Of a DNA stretch of 49,062 nucleotides, positions 1 through 9,276 are shown piece by piece; the first letter of the stretch is position 1, and every line of letters begins with the position of its first letter. Source of the DNA: Spirochaetia bacterium (lineage in GTDB: Bacteria; Spirochaetota; Leptospiria; Turneriellales; JAOUOS01); assembly GCA_029880285.1 (NCBI GenBank), contig JAOUOS010000023.1, positions 1 through 49,062 on the forward strand. Reading direction: 5' to 3'. Below the pieces are notes generated by a model that saw nothing but the letters and a program-made list of their open reading frames with translations, was not told where the DNA came from and ran no database searches. Both the position numbers and the translations under genes were made by a program.

Positions 1-1
1 T

Positions 2-238
2 GAAGAATATGTTGATCAAAATGATTTTATGAAAAAAGCCTCTTCTTATGTTTTATTTTATAATTCATTACACAAAAATAGAAGCAAAAAGAAAAGAACT
101 CCTTGGGATATTATTCAAGATAGAGAATCAACAATATCAAGAAATATATTAAATTTTTTGCCTTTTCGTATAGACCATTATTTTGAAAATATTCCAATCG
201 CTTCAGGGGGGTACCATCCTATTAACTCTCCCTTTTAA
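2..238 (+). CDS. C-terminal end of a DDE transposase/integrase (partial at left edge)
   Basis: The reading frame is open from base 2, so the gene starts outside the window. Only about 78 C-terminal residues are visible. They show the end of an integrase-core (rve) transposase: a stretch with VLFYNSLHKNRSKKKRTPW matches the conserved 'FYN..RPH...TP' end of the catalytic domain in IS481/IS3-type elements, followed by a short tail ending GGYHPINSPF. The final catalytic Glu would lie upstream and is not visible. No terminal inverted repeat could be recognised in the 150 bases downstream, so I cannot say whether the element is complete. Family assignment is by motif only. Confidence 0.6.
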   Translation, partial: EEYVDQNDFMKKASSYVLFYNSLHKNRSKKKRTPWDIIQDRESTISRNILNFLPFRIDHYFENIPIASGGYHPINSPF

Positions 239-388
239 TACTTTTTTTGAACGATTTGGTCGCGGCATGGCTTCCTTATTAAACCCATATACTTTTTATT
301 TAATATATTTTCAGGTTTTCTAGTCAAAAATTTCTCAAATACCTAATAAAATGATTTCAGCTTTTATATGGTTTCTTGGCTTTCTTAT
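239..388. other. Intergenic spacer downstream of the transposase end
   Basis: AT-rich spacer between the transposase stop and the convergent SGNH-protein stop. It probably contains the right end of the insertion element. I see no convincing inverted repeat, promoter or RNA in it. Confidence 0.3.
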
Positions 389-1606
389 CTAATCTCTTTT
401 TAATATAATTTCTGAAAGCCATTTACCAATTAAAGCGTGAGCTTTCGCGTTTGGGTGGCTGTCTACATTACTAAAGGCAAATTCGCTAAGCTTGCCTTTA
501 GACAAAAACTGATCAAGAAAATCATAAGCTTCAAGATTATTTTTTTGTGCTTCTTTAATTACTTTTTCATTAATATTTTTCAGTTTTATGCTTTCATTAT
601 GAAAAAAAGGAAGCACAGTTACAATACTTCGAAAGTTATTTTTTTCTTGAAGCTCTGCCAGTTCTGCAAGAGAACTTTGAACCATTTGCCAGCCTTTAGA
701 ATCACTATTGTATAGCTTTTGTATATTTTCAGAATAAATTTCACCGTCTTGAAGAATTGTCATATGAAAATAGCGATAAAAAGCATAAGAACCTTCTGTT
801 TCAAGCAAAGAAGCAGCAAGCATCCACTTAATAGCGTTAAAAAAACCCTCTTGTTTCAATTTTTCGCCGCCGCCCGATTTAAGTTCTGCATCGTTTAAAA
901 CATAAGCTAAAATAACAATATGGGGCCGAATTATAATGAGTTGTTTTTTTATTATTTCAAGTTCGTCTTTTGTGTTTAATCCTCTGTGGCCTGTGTTAAA
1001 GACTATATATTTCTTATTTGAACCGCTTTTATTTAAATTATTTTCTAGATGACGCGTAAAAAGATTTTTTCTTGAAACGCCAAAACCTTCTGTAAAAGAA
1101 TCGCCTAGCACTGCAATTCTGAACTGATCATCAGAATAATGAATTGTAGCTGTATTATTTTTTTTTGTAATTATAGGTATTTCTAAATCATTATGCCCAA
1201 TAGCATTTGGCGCTCTGTTGTGATCGGGCCAAAAGTGTTTTACCCCCGGATTAATTGGCTGAGTATCAATTACAGGAAAAAATCTGGCAATACACTCTAT
1301 GCTAAGTATTGCCGCAAAAAACCACCCAATACCCGTTATGCCCCAAATAACATACTGCTTTTTGTTTTCTTCTTTATTCAAATATTTTTTAGTAAAAAAG
1401 GCGCCCACGGGAAAAGACAAAATAAATAAAAATAAAAATAACGCGCTAAAAACTTTAGCAATTATCGATCTGGGATCAAAAGGATCAAACTGAAAATAGA
1501 TTATTATATTTACAAATAAAAATAAAATTGCTGTTACCGTGACAATATAACGAAAAGAAAAAATATTCCCGGTACTTTTTATTAATGTGACTTGTTCTTT
1601 TCCCAT
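389..1606 (-). CDS. Membrane-anchored SGNH/GDSL-type hydrolase or acyltransferase-like protein
   Basis: 405 residues. The first ~125 residues hold about three hydrophobic membrane segments. The rest is an SGNH-hydrolase fold: block I reads AVLGDSFTEGFGV (nucleophile Ser in GDS), a block II-like Asn-Gly stretch is NTGHRGLNT, block III is LAYVLNDAE with Asn, and near the C-terminus DSHPNAKAH supplies the Asp-x-x-His pair. These are the catalytic positions of GDSL esterases and of peptidoglycan or polysaccharide O-acetylesterases, so it probably acts on an acylated envelope glycan; the substrate is unknown. The gene lies 48 bases downstream of ccsA on the same strand and may share its transcript, but nothing links it to heme handling. 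Confidence 0.7.
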   Translation of the reverse strand: MGKEQVTLIKSTGNIFSFRYIVTVTAILFLFVNIIIYFQFDPFDPRSIIAKVFSALFLFLFILSFPVGAFFTKKYLNKEENKKQYVIWGITGIGWFFAAILSIECIARFFPVIDTQPINPGVKHFWPDHNRAPNAIGHNDLEIPIITKKNNTATIHYSDDQFRIAVLGDSFTEGFGVSRKNLFTRHLENNLNKSGSNKKYIVFNTGHRGLNTKDELEIIKKQLIIIRPHIVILAYVLNDAELKSGGGEKLKQEGFFNAIKWMLAASLLETEGSYAFYRYFHMTILQDGEIYSENIQKLYNSDSKGWQMVQSSLAELAELQEKNNFRSIVTVLPFFHNESIKLKNINEKVIKEAQKNNLEAYDFLDQFLSKGKLSEFAFSNVDSHPNAKAHALIGKWLSEIILKRD

Positions 1607-1654
1607 TAGATTTACTTTTATAATTTAATTCTAAAATTAATATTTAAAAAACTT

Positions 1655-2467
1655 TCATAAAGGATGCGGTGACGGACCAAACCATCCCACACCAAAAAAA
1701 GAAATAATAAGAATGAAAAGCCCTACAATAATCAAGTATGCGGCCTTCTGCATCTTCCAGCCTAAAAATGATCTTGCGTGCAAATAAAAAGCGTAAAATA
1801 AAAAAGAAATTAATGACCATATTTCAAGGGGATCCCAAACCCAATAGTTGCCCCATAGTTTTTTTGCCCATAAAGCTCCTGCTGTAATCATTACCGCATG
1901 ATTAACAAAACCTAAAACAACATAACGGTAACACCTTTCGTCAAGAACATTAATTGCTGCCATTTTTTTGAATTTTTCACTTTTTGGATTTTTCACTTTC
2001 AAAAGTAAAATTATACCCGCACCAGTAGCAATAGTGTAAGAACTAAAAGCAAACCAGGCAAAAATAACGTGTACAGCAAGCCAGGGGCTGTCATAGGCTG
2101 GCCCTATAGGTTTTATTTTTATACCATGAAGATAACCATAACCAAGAAGAAAAAAAACTAACGGCGTAATTACAATAGCAGGAGATTTTTCAACTTTTTT
2201 TAATTTTACCATAATCAAATAAATTAGCATAATAAACCATGTACCCGACAGCTTATTCTCAAACGAGTTAGTTACAGGAGAATGACCGGTAAGTATCCAG
2301 TGTAAAATGATAACTGTAGTATGTAAAAATATATTTATATAAAGAATATAGAAAGTATATCTTATTAAGTTTTCTTTTTTATTTACAATACCAAAAATAT
2401 GAAAAATAAACGCGGCAGCATAACCAAAAACAGTTATCCAAAATAGTATTACCTCTGCTTGCATCAT
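1655..2467 (-). CDS. ccsA: Cytochrome c biogenesis protein CcsA/ResC (copy 1)
   Basis: 270 residues, about eight membrane segments. CcsA exports heme and, with ResB (Ccs1), ligates it to CXXCH cysteines on the outer face of the inner membrane (system II). The signature tryptophan-rich heme-binding loop is present as WGNYWVWDPLEIW, followed by membrane segments with HARS. External and internal heme-ligand histidines are seen in WLAVHVIFAW and GFVNHAVM. Length fits stand-alone CcsA. It follows resB by 38 bases on the same strand, the normal order. A second, only distantly similar copy lies at 11572-12411 on the other strand. Confidence 0.9.
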   Translation of the reverse strand: MMQAEVILFWITVFGYAAAFIFHIFGIVNKKENLIRYTFYILYINIFLHTTVIILHWILTGHSPVTNSFENKLSGTWFIMLIYLIMVKLKKVEKSPAIVITPLVFFLLGYGYLHGIKIKPIGPAYDSPWLAVHVIFAWFAFSSYTIATGAGIILLLKVKNPKSEKFKKMAAINVLDERCYRYVVLGFVNHAVMITAGALWAKKLWGNYWVWDPLEIWSLISFLFYAFYLHARSFLGWKMQKAAYLIIVGLFILIISFFGVGWFGPSPHPL

Positions 2468-2505
2468 AATTAACTCCTATTTTATTATCATTACTCTCTT
2501 TTATT

Positions 2506-3666
2506 CTAAGCTATATTCTCATTTTCTTTTGCCCACCTGGCAATATCAGGATAATACCGAATAACTAAACCAATAACACCAATCCATAAAGCTATAGCGA
2601 CTATAGGATATCCCGGATCATCCATAATGATATATTTGCTCCACCATTTTAAATCTGCAAAATAAAAATTATAATTTGCAATTTTGATTTTTTCTTTCAG
2701 CCGAACATGGCCTATTTTGATAAAATCACCTTCTTCATTTTGAGTTTCAACAAGTATAATCGGGTTTACGGGATTCTCTCCCGTTTTTATAATATTACCA
2801 TCTTTCTCTTTATAATCGGGATATATGGTAAAAAATATTTTATTTTCGAAAAACGGAAATTTGAAATAATCTCTATAAACCCGATTACCCGCTATACGCG
2901 AAGTATTTAAAGCAAAATATGTTCCCCCCATTTTCTTTCCTGTATTTTCATCATAAATTAAAATAAGAGGCGAAAAACCAATTTCAGAGGTTGTTATATC
3001 ATAACCATTATAATTATACGGCTTATTTACTTTTACTGCGGCCATAGTCAGTTTATTATTTTTATTTAATATATCAATGTAACAATCTGTTCTAAGGTGA
3101 TGCTTGCCGTCTTCATAATAAGCGTCAATTTTTTTTTGCCTAATCATAAAACCGAGATGTTCTTTTTCTCTAAAGGCGCCTTTTGAAAGGTATTGGTAAT
3201 TATCCTCTTTGTCAAAAAAACTCTGATTTTCTGTTAAAACAATAGAACCTTTCAATTGAAAAGAAGAACTTAAAAAAGTGCCAATAAGTAAAAGCAATAA
3301 ACTAAAATGTATGGTAAGAAATCCGTATACGCGAATTTTTCCCGAACCTTTTAAGGCTTTAAGGCCGCCGGTTTTATTAAAACGAAGTATTGTGCATACT
3401 AAAATGTTTAAAAACAAAAGAGCTATTGTGAATAAAAAAAAATGAGAATTAAAAATATCAAATAAGCCCAAGGTATCGGCTATTTTGCCAACTAAAGGTC
3501 TTTCTTCTTGCCAGCTATTTATCTGTTCAGCAGTAAAAAACTCTGCTTGCGGTAGAATAATGGCGACTATTAAAAATAATAATACAAGGCCAATAAGAAC
3601 TAACGCGAATTTTGATGAACCTATACCGTTAAAAAGATATTTTATATTTTTTTTATCTTTTTTCAT
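2506..3666 (-). CDS. resB: Cytochrome c biogenesis protein ResB/Ccs1 (copy 1)
   Basis: 386 residues. Topology is that of ResB: two or three N-terminal membrane segments (FALVLIGLVLLFLIVAIILP, FFLFTIALLFLNILVCTI, FLTIHFSLLLLLIGTFL), a large periplasmic beta-rich domain, then a last membrane segment (IVAIALWIGVIGLVIRYYP). ResB forms the heme ligation complex with CcsA, encoded next. The periplasmic part contains the family-typical ILVETQ...RLKEKIKIANYNFYF stretch preceding the last helix. No good Shine-Dalgarno sequence is seen before the ATG. The 238-base upstream gap separates it from the cytochrome gene on the same strand, so it may be transcribed by read-through or from its own weak promoter. 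Confidence 0.9.
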   Translation of the reverse strand: MKKDKKNIKYLFNGIGSSKFALVLIGLVLLFLIVAIILPQAEFFTAEQINSWQEERPLVGKIADTLGLFDIFNSHFFLFTIALLFLNILVCTILRFNKTGGLKALKGSGKIRVYGFLTIHFSLLLLLIGTFLSSSFQLKGSIVLTENQSFFDKEDNYQYLSKGAFREKEHLGFMIRQKKIDAYYEDGKHHLRTDCYIDILNKNNKLTMAAVKVNKPYNYNGYDITTSEIGFSPLILIYDENTGKKMGGTYFALNTSRIAGNRVYRDYFKFPFFENKIFFTIYPDYKEKDGNIIKTGENPVNPIILVETQNEEGDFIKIGHVRLKEKIKIANYNFYFADLKWWSKYIIMDDPGYPIVAIALWIGVIGLVIRYYPDIARWAKENENIA

Positions 3667-3856
3667 AGTACATTTACGGGTAAATTAACAGATAATCAAG
3701 TTTATTTTTCTCTATAAAAAATATTAATCCAGGCTCTATAAAAAAATCGAAAATACATGAGACAAATTCGGGATTCTACTTGGATATGATTGTGATTTGT
3801 GGGATTTCATGCTATGCTACCTACCAAGAATCGACTAACACGTTAATTCATATTTA

Positions 3857-3886
3857 ATGGATTCCGTGTTAAGCACGAAATGACTT
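3857..3886. repeat. Short imperfect hairpin of the 'GGATTCC..CACG..ATGAC' dispersed-repeat type
   Basis: The stretch ATGGATTCCGTG-TTAAG-CACGAAATGAC is an inverted repeat with 7-base arms (one mismatch). Sequences of the form GGATTCCCGTG...CACGGGAATGAC are common interspersed palindromes in many bacteria; this is a degraded look-alike. It lies just downstream of the cytochrome gene stop. It has no T-run after it, so I do not call it an intrinsic terminator. Confidence 0.3.
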
Positions 3887-3904
3887 TTCTTTTATTCTAT
3901 TCTA

Positions 3905-5713
3905 TTAAAAGTTTCTGGCGCCTGTACCATGAGAGCAGTCCCCTCCGCTACATGTTCCGCCGCCTGCACCATATGCATAGGTTAAATAGCCGCCCATCGC
4001 AAATGCAAAACTTTGTACATTCTGCGCCGCAGTAATATCATGATCAGCGGCCCATTTAAAGTTATTACCGTGAATAGAGCCCGCCGCGCCGCCATTCACA
4101 GTAGGTTTAGCATTAGCCGGATCAGTATATGCGGCAGTGATATTAAAATTAAAAGGTGAACCATGACAGTTAAAACAACCAGCTTGTTTAGTACCAGAAT
4201 CGCTGCCATCACCATGAGTAAGATGACGGCCGGTATTAGCGACCCATACACTGGCTAACGTACTAAAATCATGACATTTGCTGCATAAAGAATTAACGGC
4301 CGCTGTTTGCTGACCATCTTGTATTTCACTGGTAGGATTGGCATCTTTTAAAGCCTGCATCGCGGCAAAATTAATACTTGTAGTATCTTCACGTAATATT
4401 CTTGTATTTGCGCCGCCGTGAGCATTTGCCTCATGACAGTCAAAACAAGAGATGGTATGCGGCCCGCCCGTATCCCATGGCGATATTAATGTAGTTTGCG
4501 CATCAGTGTTTCCTCTGGTACCCCGCACCGGATGAAAGTTTGAATTTGATGTTGCAAACGCGGTAAAAACATCTGGCACTGCGCTTCTTGTCATACTTGA
4601 AAAGGGCTTTGTGGCGCTATGCGAAGCGCCAAGTGTGGTTATAGAGGTACCAATAGCGTTTGCGCCGTTACTGTCATGGCAGGCCATGCAAAAATCTTGA
4701 ATATCGGCTGTACCATCAGTAGGGTCAATATTGTTTGTGTTAGGGTTAGGATCATTAGCAATTGTAACTGTTGTATTTCTTGTAAAATTCGCTGCCGAGG
4801 CAAGAGTTATAACAGCGTTTGAATCGGCATGACGCAAGTCTACTTTACTATTTTTATGATAAGTTGTATGCAATGTAATAGAACCATCAGCTTCAATATT
4901 GCCTTCCCAATGGCAAACAGCACAGTCGCTTGAAAGCATTCCATCTTTACCGTCTCTTACATGGTGAGAAGTTTTAAGAAAATCATCACCTATAGATCTA
5001 CGATCAATACCGTCACCGGTATCATCGGGTCTCGCGCCGCCGTGACACGCAAGACATCCGCCGCCGGCAGGTCTAAAGTCATTAGCATGAGAATGACATG
5101 TTTGGGTACAATAGGCAGTTGCAGGCTCTGGGTGAGAACCTACCCCATAAGAAGCATATTGAGACTGAAAAAACTTTGTTTGAGAATGACATACTTCACA
5201 AAGGCCTGTTGTGCCTATGCCGGTTGCGAAAGCGTTTGTAGAGCCGCTGGTAGCCATAAAAATAACCGGTGTATCACCGTAAGTTGTAGGACCCGTAGAA
5301 ACAACACCTTGAACTTTAACAGTAGCCGTAGCTCCTCTTATAAGTCTTATGTTGCCAGTATTGCCAACATGCGGGGTATGACATTCTGTACATGTTCTTT
5401 CAAAAGCTCCATAAGTTGAACCGCTGTGAGTTTTAGGTATAAAACCAAATTGATCTCCATCGCCACCCGTCAAGTGGCAGCTTAAACACACGTTTGTTTG
5501 GGCGACACTTGCCAGCAATAAGGGGCCGCCTACACTTGTCCCGCCGTGCAGTTGATGACACGCTGTACAAACACTGCCGCCCCCGCCTCTGGCATCATGT
5601 ACCGAATATTCTTTTTGCGAAAAAACTATTAATAGTACCGGTAAAAGAATAATAAAAAAATAAATATTATTTTTCTTAATGATATGAATTAGTCTATTTA
5701 TTAAATTTTTCAT
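3905..5713 (-). CDS. Exported multiheme c-type cytochrome (10 CXXCH + 1 CX3CH)
   Basis: 602 residues. An N-terminal hydrophobic segment (residues ~18-32) after a Lys-rich start is a signal peptide or anchor. Heme motifs with first Cys at about 49 CTACH, 76 CLSCH, 108 CTECH, 172 CEVCH, 202 CTQTCH (three residues between the cysteines), 220 CLACH, 264 CAVCH, 342 CMACH, 423 CFDCH, 477 CSKCH and 513 CFNCH. A further Cys pair near the C-terminus (588/593, CSGGDCSH) is CX4C with Ser before His, so it is probably not a normal heme site. Many extra His residues could be distal ligands. The Gly/Thr/Ala-rich spacers resemble periplasmic or extracellular cytochromes of metal-reducing bacteria. It starts 14 bases after the NHL lipoprotein stop and is surely co-transcribed with it. 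Likely role: electron transfer across or outside the envelope (inference). Confidence 0.9.
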   Translation of the reverse strand: MKNLINRLIHIIKKNNIYFFIILLPVLLIVFSQKEYSVHDARGGGGSVCTACHQLHGGTSVGGPLLLASVAQTNVCLSCHLTGGDGDQFGFIPKTHSGSTYGAFERTCTECHTPHVGNTGNIRLIRGATATVKVQGVVSTGPTTYGDTPVIFMATSGSTNAFATGIGTTGLCEVCHSQTKFFQSQYASYGVGSHPEPATAYCTQTCHSHANDFRPAGGGCLACHGGARPDDTGDGIDRRSIGDDFLKTSHHVRDGKDGMLSSDCAVCHWEGNIEADGSITLHTTYHKNSKVDLRHADSNAVITLASAANFTRNTTVTIANDPNPNTNNIDPTDGTADIQDFCMACHDSNGANAIGTSITTLGASHSATKPFSSMTRSAVPDVFTAFATSNSNFHPVRGTRGNTDAQTTLISPWDTGGPHTISCFDCHEANAHGGANTRILREDTTSINFAAMQALKDANPTSEIQDGQQTAAVNSLCSKCHDFSTLASVWVANTGRHLTHGDGSDSGTKQAGCFNCHGSPFNFNITAAYTDPANAKPTVNGGAAGSIHGNNFKWAADHDITAAQNVQSFAFAMGGYLTYAYGAGGGTCSGGDCSHGTGARNF

Positions 5714-5727
5714 ATAAAACTCCTGTT

Positions 5728-8700
5728 TTACTGGTTAAAAACTTCAATTCGGTTTCGTCCCGAATTTGTCACATATATTTTGCCGTTACCGTATACCATA
5801 ACATCTGTAGGCTGCTCTAATGTACCGCCCAAGCCGGTATGCGAACCATATGTTCCTACAAGTGACGTTAAGGTTGCGTCAAAAACGTTTACTTCGCCGT
5901 AAAAACCATCGGCTACATATATTAAACCGTTTGAATCAACATCTATACCCATTGGTCTATCCCAATATGAGTCGCCCTCACACATCATACCGCAATCTGG
6001 CGTAATGTTTTTAGCCATAGACCTAATATACACTCCTGAGTTATCATAAAGATGAGTAAATCTGTTGTTGTTATCGGCAATAACAATGTTTGAAGTACTA
6101 TTATTAACTTTTATACCAACAGGATAATTTAAGTATTCATGCATTGTACAGTCCCAATTAATACCAATTTCTCCCAGAATACCATTTTCGTTATAATCAA
6201 GCCGGTTATCAAAATTATTAATATAATTACCATTTAAGTCAAATACTTTCACGTTATATACATTAAAAGGGAGACAACCCGTAGAGTTTATTTCATCATG
6301 AATACCATCGGTAATAAAAATTTTATTTAAGCTTTCGCTTATTTCTATATCATTTGCCTTATTGATTAACCCCTCACCAAAACTTCTTAAAAATATGCCA
6401 TATTTATTAAAAATATCAATTCGCTTATTTCTTGAGTTACCCACGTAAACTTCATCATTTGAATTTGTGCCTAAAGCCGTTGGTCTGTATCGCAAAGTTT
6501 TTACTCTTAATGCCTTGCCGGTATCGGCATTAAAAAACCATAATTGTTTTTGGTGTTTGGCCGAAACAACAAATTCTGAATTAGATAATTTTGCTATATT
6601 TGATGGCCCCGGCACATGGTAAGGCGATGATGGCTTGCATACACTATTTATATAAACACCGGCACAGGGCTGGTCAGGCGTATAATTCATGGTAGACTGC
6701 TCTTTTTCTATGATATTGGTATCACGGTTGCCGGCAGTATCTCTCGCGCGTACAACAAAGTAATACATTGTTTCATGAGTTAAACTATCAACACTAATAG
6801 AAACCGCTCCCGCCGGTGATGTTCTAGCTGGTTTTGAAAAATCAAAAACTCCCGAAGTTGTTGATATGAAAACGTCATAAACCAAAAAACTTGAATCTGT
6901 GGTAATGGTGTCAGATGCTTCTGCCCAGCCTAATTCTACCTCGTACTTACTTATAGATTTGGCGTAGGTAATACCCCCAAAAACAGGAGGCGTTGTATCA
7001 ACTGTCCAGCTGTATGAAGCTGCGCTGCCAATATCTTGCCAAATACCATAACTATTTTTACCTATTACAAAAACTGTATTTGAACCGTCACTTAAGCCAG
7101 AAAGAGAAATAGATACGCTTATATCTGTTTCAGAGCTCCATGAACCGCCGTTAAGACTATATTGATAAGATATAACACCTGTACCGCCCACTGTTAATAC
7201 TGCCGAACCTGTATTTTCAACACTACCGGGAACGCTTGTAAAAACAGCCGTTGAAGCCGAGGCTTTTGTCCAAATATACTGGGTCGCGCTGCCTGTATCT
7301 TGCCAAACACCAAGACTGTTTTTACCAATAACACTAAGAACATGCAGGCCGTCACCCAGGGCAGTAAGTGTTATTGGCGTACTTATATTTGTCTCTGCGC
7401 TGTATGCCGAGCCGTCAATGCTAAATTGGTAAGACACAACATCTGTACCGCCTACTGTTATATTCGCGCTGCCGGTAGTATCTATGGCGGGCGGTAAGTT
7501 TGATAATACGGCTACAGGCTGTGTTGTATTGACTTCCCATGTATAGCTGGTAGCACTTGCTGTTTCTTGCCAGGCCCATGAGCTTTTACCAATTACGCTT
7601 ATAGTATGAGAACCATTGCTTAAACCAGAAAGAGTTATAAAAATACTTACATCTGTTTCAGAACTCCACGCGCCCCCGTCAAGACTGTATTTATAGGCCA
7701 CAACACCACTGCCGCTTACACTTATACTAGCAGTATCAGAAACCGAAACTGTAGACGGTAAGTTTGATAATACAGCCGTTGGCCGCGATGTGTTGACTTC
7801 CCATGTATAATCTGTTGAACTTGCTGTTTCTTGCCAGGCGTCTATAGAGTTTTTACCAATTACGCTTATGGTATGAATACCATCGCTTAAACCTGATAAA
7901 TTTATAGGAATACTTACATCTGTTTCAGAACTCCACGCGCCACCGTCAAGACTGTATTTATAGGCTACAACCCCACTGCCGCTTACGGTTATTAACGCGG
8001 TATTATCAACAGTTAAACTATCAGGTAAATTTAATAAAACCGCGCTTGGCAAAGTTGTACTTATTATAACCCATGTATAATTTGTTGAACTGGCTGTTTC
8101 TTGCCATGTGCCTATAGAATTCTTGCCAATTACGTTTATAGTATGAGAACCCTCAATTAATGACGAAAGACTTAAAACTGTACTTATATCAGTTTCTGCG
8201 CTCCATGTGCCTCCGTCAAGACTGTATTTATAGGCTACAATACCCGTACCGCCTACGGTAATATTCGCGGTGGTATTTGCTGTAATACTATCTGGTAAAT
8301 TAGATATAACCGCCGTAGGTGAAACTGAATATACTACGTTCCAACTGTAAACCGTAGAAACGTTTACATCTTGCCAGTTGCCCAGCGTATCTTTACCTAT
8401 AACTTGAATAATATGATTACCGTCACTAAGAGACGAAAGAGAAATTGGCGTATTCACACTAGTTTCTGGCGACCATGAACCCGTGTCAAGCCTGTAACTG
8501 TAAGAAACTATACCGCTGCCGCCCACGGTAATATTAGCCGAAGTATTTGTATCATTTTGAACCGGTAAATTTGATAAAACAGCCGCTGGTGTTTCTGTTT
8601 GTACAAACCAAGTATAAACCGTGGCGTTTTCTTCTAACTGCCAGAAACCATCTCTATCTTGAGCAACAACAAAAAGAGTGTTTATACCTTCAGGCAAACC

Positions 8701-9276
8701 GGTTAACTGAACAATTTCACCAGCCGCGATTTCTGAACTCCACCCTGTATTGTTTATATTATATTTAAAAGCAGAAAAAAAATCATTATCAGCAACTTCA
8801 TAGAAATCAACAGGCACTGAAACGCTTATAAAATTAACCAGCATTATTTCACCCGGTTCTTCGGTTATAATTGCTTTAACTACCAGCCACTTATAATTTG
8901 TAGGCATATTGGCCTTTTGCCAATCACCATTATTATTTTTACCAATAACACTCAAAGACTGCCAACCCCACTGCAGAGATGAAAAATTAATAGTCTCTGA
9001 TACTGGAATTTCATCACTCCAGCCGCTATCATTTAATTTATATTTATAAGCAACTATATCTTCACCACTTATAGCAATTGTTGTCGAGTTTGAAACAGTA
9101 TAATTTGGCGGAACATTCTCAATAACAGCTATCGGCTCTTTTGCCGTTACAGCCTCTGGATTTGTTATATCGTTAAAAGAGCCGCTATCGTCTTTACTGT
9201 CTTTACATGAGAAAAATAAAAACATTGTACTTACTAATAAAATAAAAAATACTTTATTTTTAAATATAAACTTCAT
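5728..9276 (-). CDS. Large lipoprotein: eight tandem Ig-like repeats, FN3-like domain and C-terminal NHL beta-propeller
   Basis: About 1182 residues. Start taken at the ATG at 9276: an upstream in-frame GTG (9285) lies inside the Shine-Dalgarno sequence AAGGTGG. The signal sequence ends in the lipobox LFFSC, so it is a lipoprotein. Residues ~45-735 are eight repeats of ~85-90 residues with the core pattern 'A(V)LSNLP...G(V)AYKYSLDGG.WS.ET...L..L.DG.HT..VIGK...WQ...S..YTW'. A fibronectin-III-like domain follows (~770-855), then NHL-type blades with repeated motifs such as PTALGTNSNDEVYVGNS, PMGIDVDSNGLIYVADG and PTDVMVYGNGKIYVTNSG. NHL propellers are protein-binding platforms. Co-transcription with the multiheme cytochrome 14 bases downstream suggests a surface scaffold or docking partner for it (inference). 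Confidence 0.85.
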   Translation of the reverse strand: MKFIFKNKVFFILLVSTMFLFFSCKDSKDDSGSFNDITNPEAVTAKEPIAVIENVPPNYTVSNSTTIAISGEDIVAYKYKLNDSGWSDEIPVSETINFSSLQWGWQSLSVIGKNNNGDWQKANMPTNYKWLVVKAIITEEPGEIMLVNFISVSVPVDFYEVADNDFFSAFKYNINNTGWSSEIAAGEIVQLTGLPEGINTLFVVAQDRDGFWQLEENATVYTWFVQTETPAAVLSNLPVQNDTNTSANITVGGSGIVSYSYRLDTGSWSPETSVNTPISLSSLSDGNHIIQVIGKDTLGNWQDVNVSTVYSWNVVYSVSPTAVISNLPDSITANTTANITVGGTGIVAYKYSLDGGTWSAETDISTVLSLSSLIEGSHTINVIGKNSIGTWQETASSTNYTWVIISTTLPSAVLLNLPDSLTVDNTALITVSGSGVVAYKYSLDGGAWSSETDVSIPINLSGLSDGIHTISVIGKNSIDAWQETASSTDYTWEVNTSRPTAVLSNLPSTVSVSDTASISVSGSGVVAYKYSLDGGAWSSETDVSIFITLSGLSNGSHTISVIGKSSWAWQETASATSYTWEVNTTQPVAVLSNLPPAIDTTGSANITVGGTDVVSYQFSIDGSAYSAETNISTPITLTALGDGLHVLSVIGKNSLGVWQDTGSATQYIWTKASASTAVFTSVPGSVENTGSAVLTVGGTGVISYQYSLNGGSWSSETDISVSISLSGLSDGSNTVFVIGKNSYGIWQDIGSAASYSWTVDTTPPVFGGITYAKSISKYEVELGWAEASDTITTDSSFLVYDVFISTTSGVFDFSKPARTSPAGAVSISVDSLTHETMYYFVVRARDTAGNRDTNIIEKEQSTMNYTPDQPCAGVYINSVCKPSSPYHVPGPSNIAKLSNSEFVVSAKHQKQLWFFNADTGKALRVKTLRYRPTALGTNSNDEVYVGNSRNKRIDIFNKYGIFLRSFGEGLINKANDIEISESLNKIFITDGIHDEINSTGCLPFNVYNVKVFDLNGNYINNFDNRLDYNENGILGEIGINWDCTMHEYLNYPVGIKVNNSTSNIVIADNNNRFTHLYDNSGVYIRSMAKNITPDCGMMCEGDSYWDRPMGIDVDSNGLIYVADGFYGEVNVFDATLTSLVGTYGSHTGLGGTLEQPTDVMVYGNGKIYVTNSGRNRIEVFNQ
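6985..9155 (-). repeat. Eight in-gene repeats (about 260-275 bp each) encoding Ig-like modules
   Basis: Coding repeats within the lipoprotein gene. Protein units begin at IAVIENVP, an intermediate divergent unit, then AAVLSNLP, TAVISNLP, SAVLLNLP, TAVLSNLP, VAVLSNLP and TAVFTSVP. Adjacent units 5 and 6 are also close at DNA level: the stretch around 7665-7740 closely matches that around 7926-8000. The first two units are the most diverged. The pattern points to module expansion by unequal recombination. Confidence 0.8.

Noticed and set aside
4961..5419. Long plus-strand frame (152 codons) inside the cytochrome gene
   Set aside because: It is antisense to eleven heme motifs on the minus strand; it is a shadow frame with Cys/Arg-rich composition and no family.
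6985..9155. Regularly spaced repeats that could be taken for a CRISPR-like array
   Set aside because: Units are ~260-275 bases, in frame and protein-coding with diverged sequence. There are no short identical repeats or unique spacers, and no cas genes.
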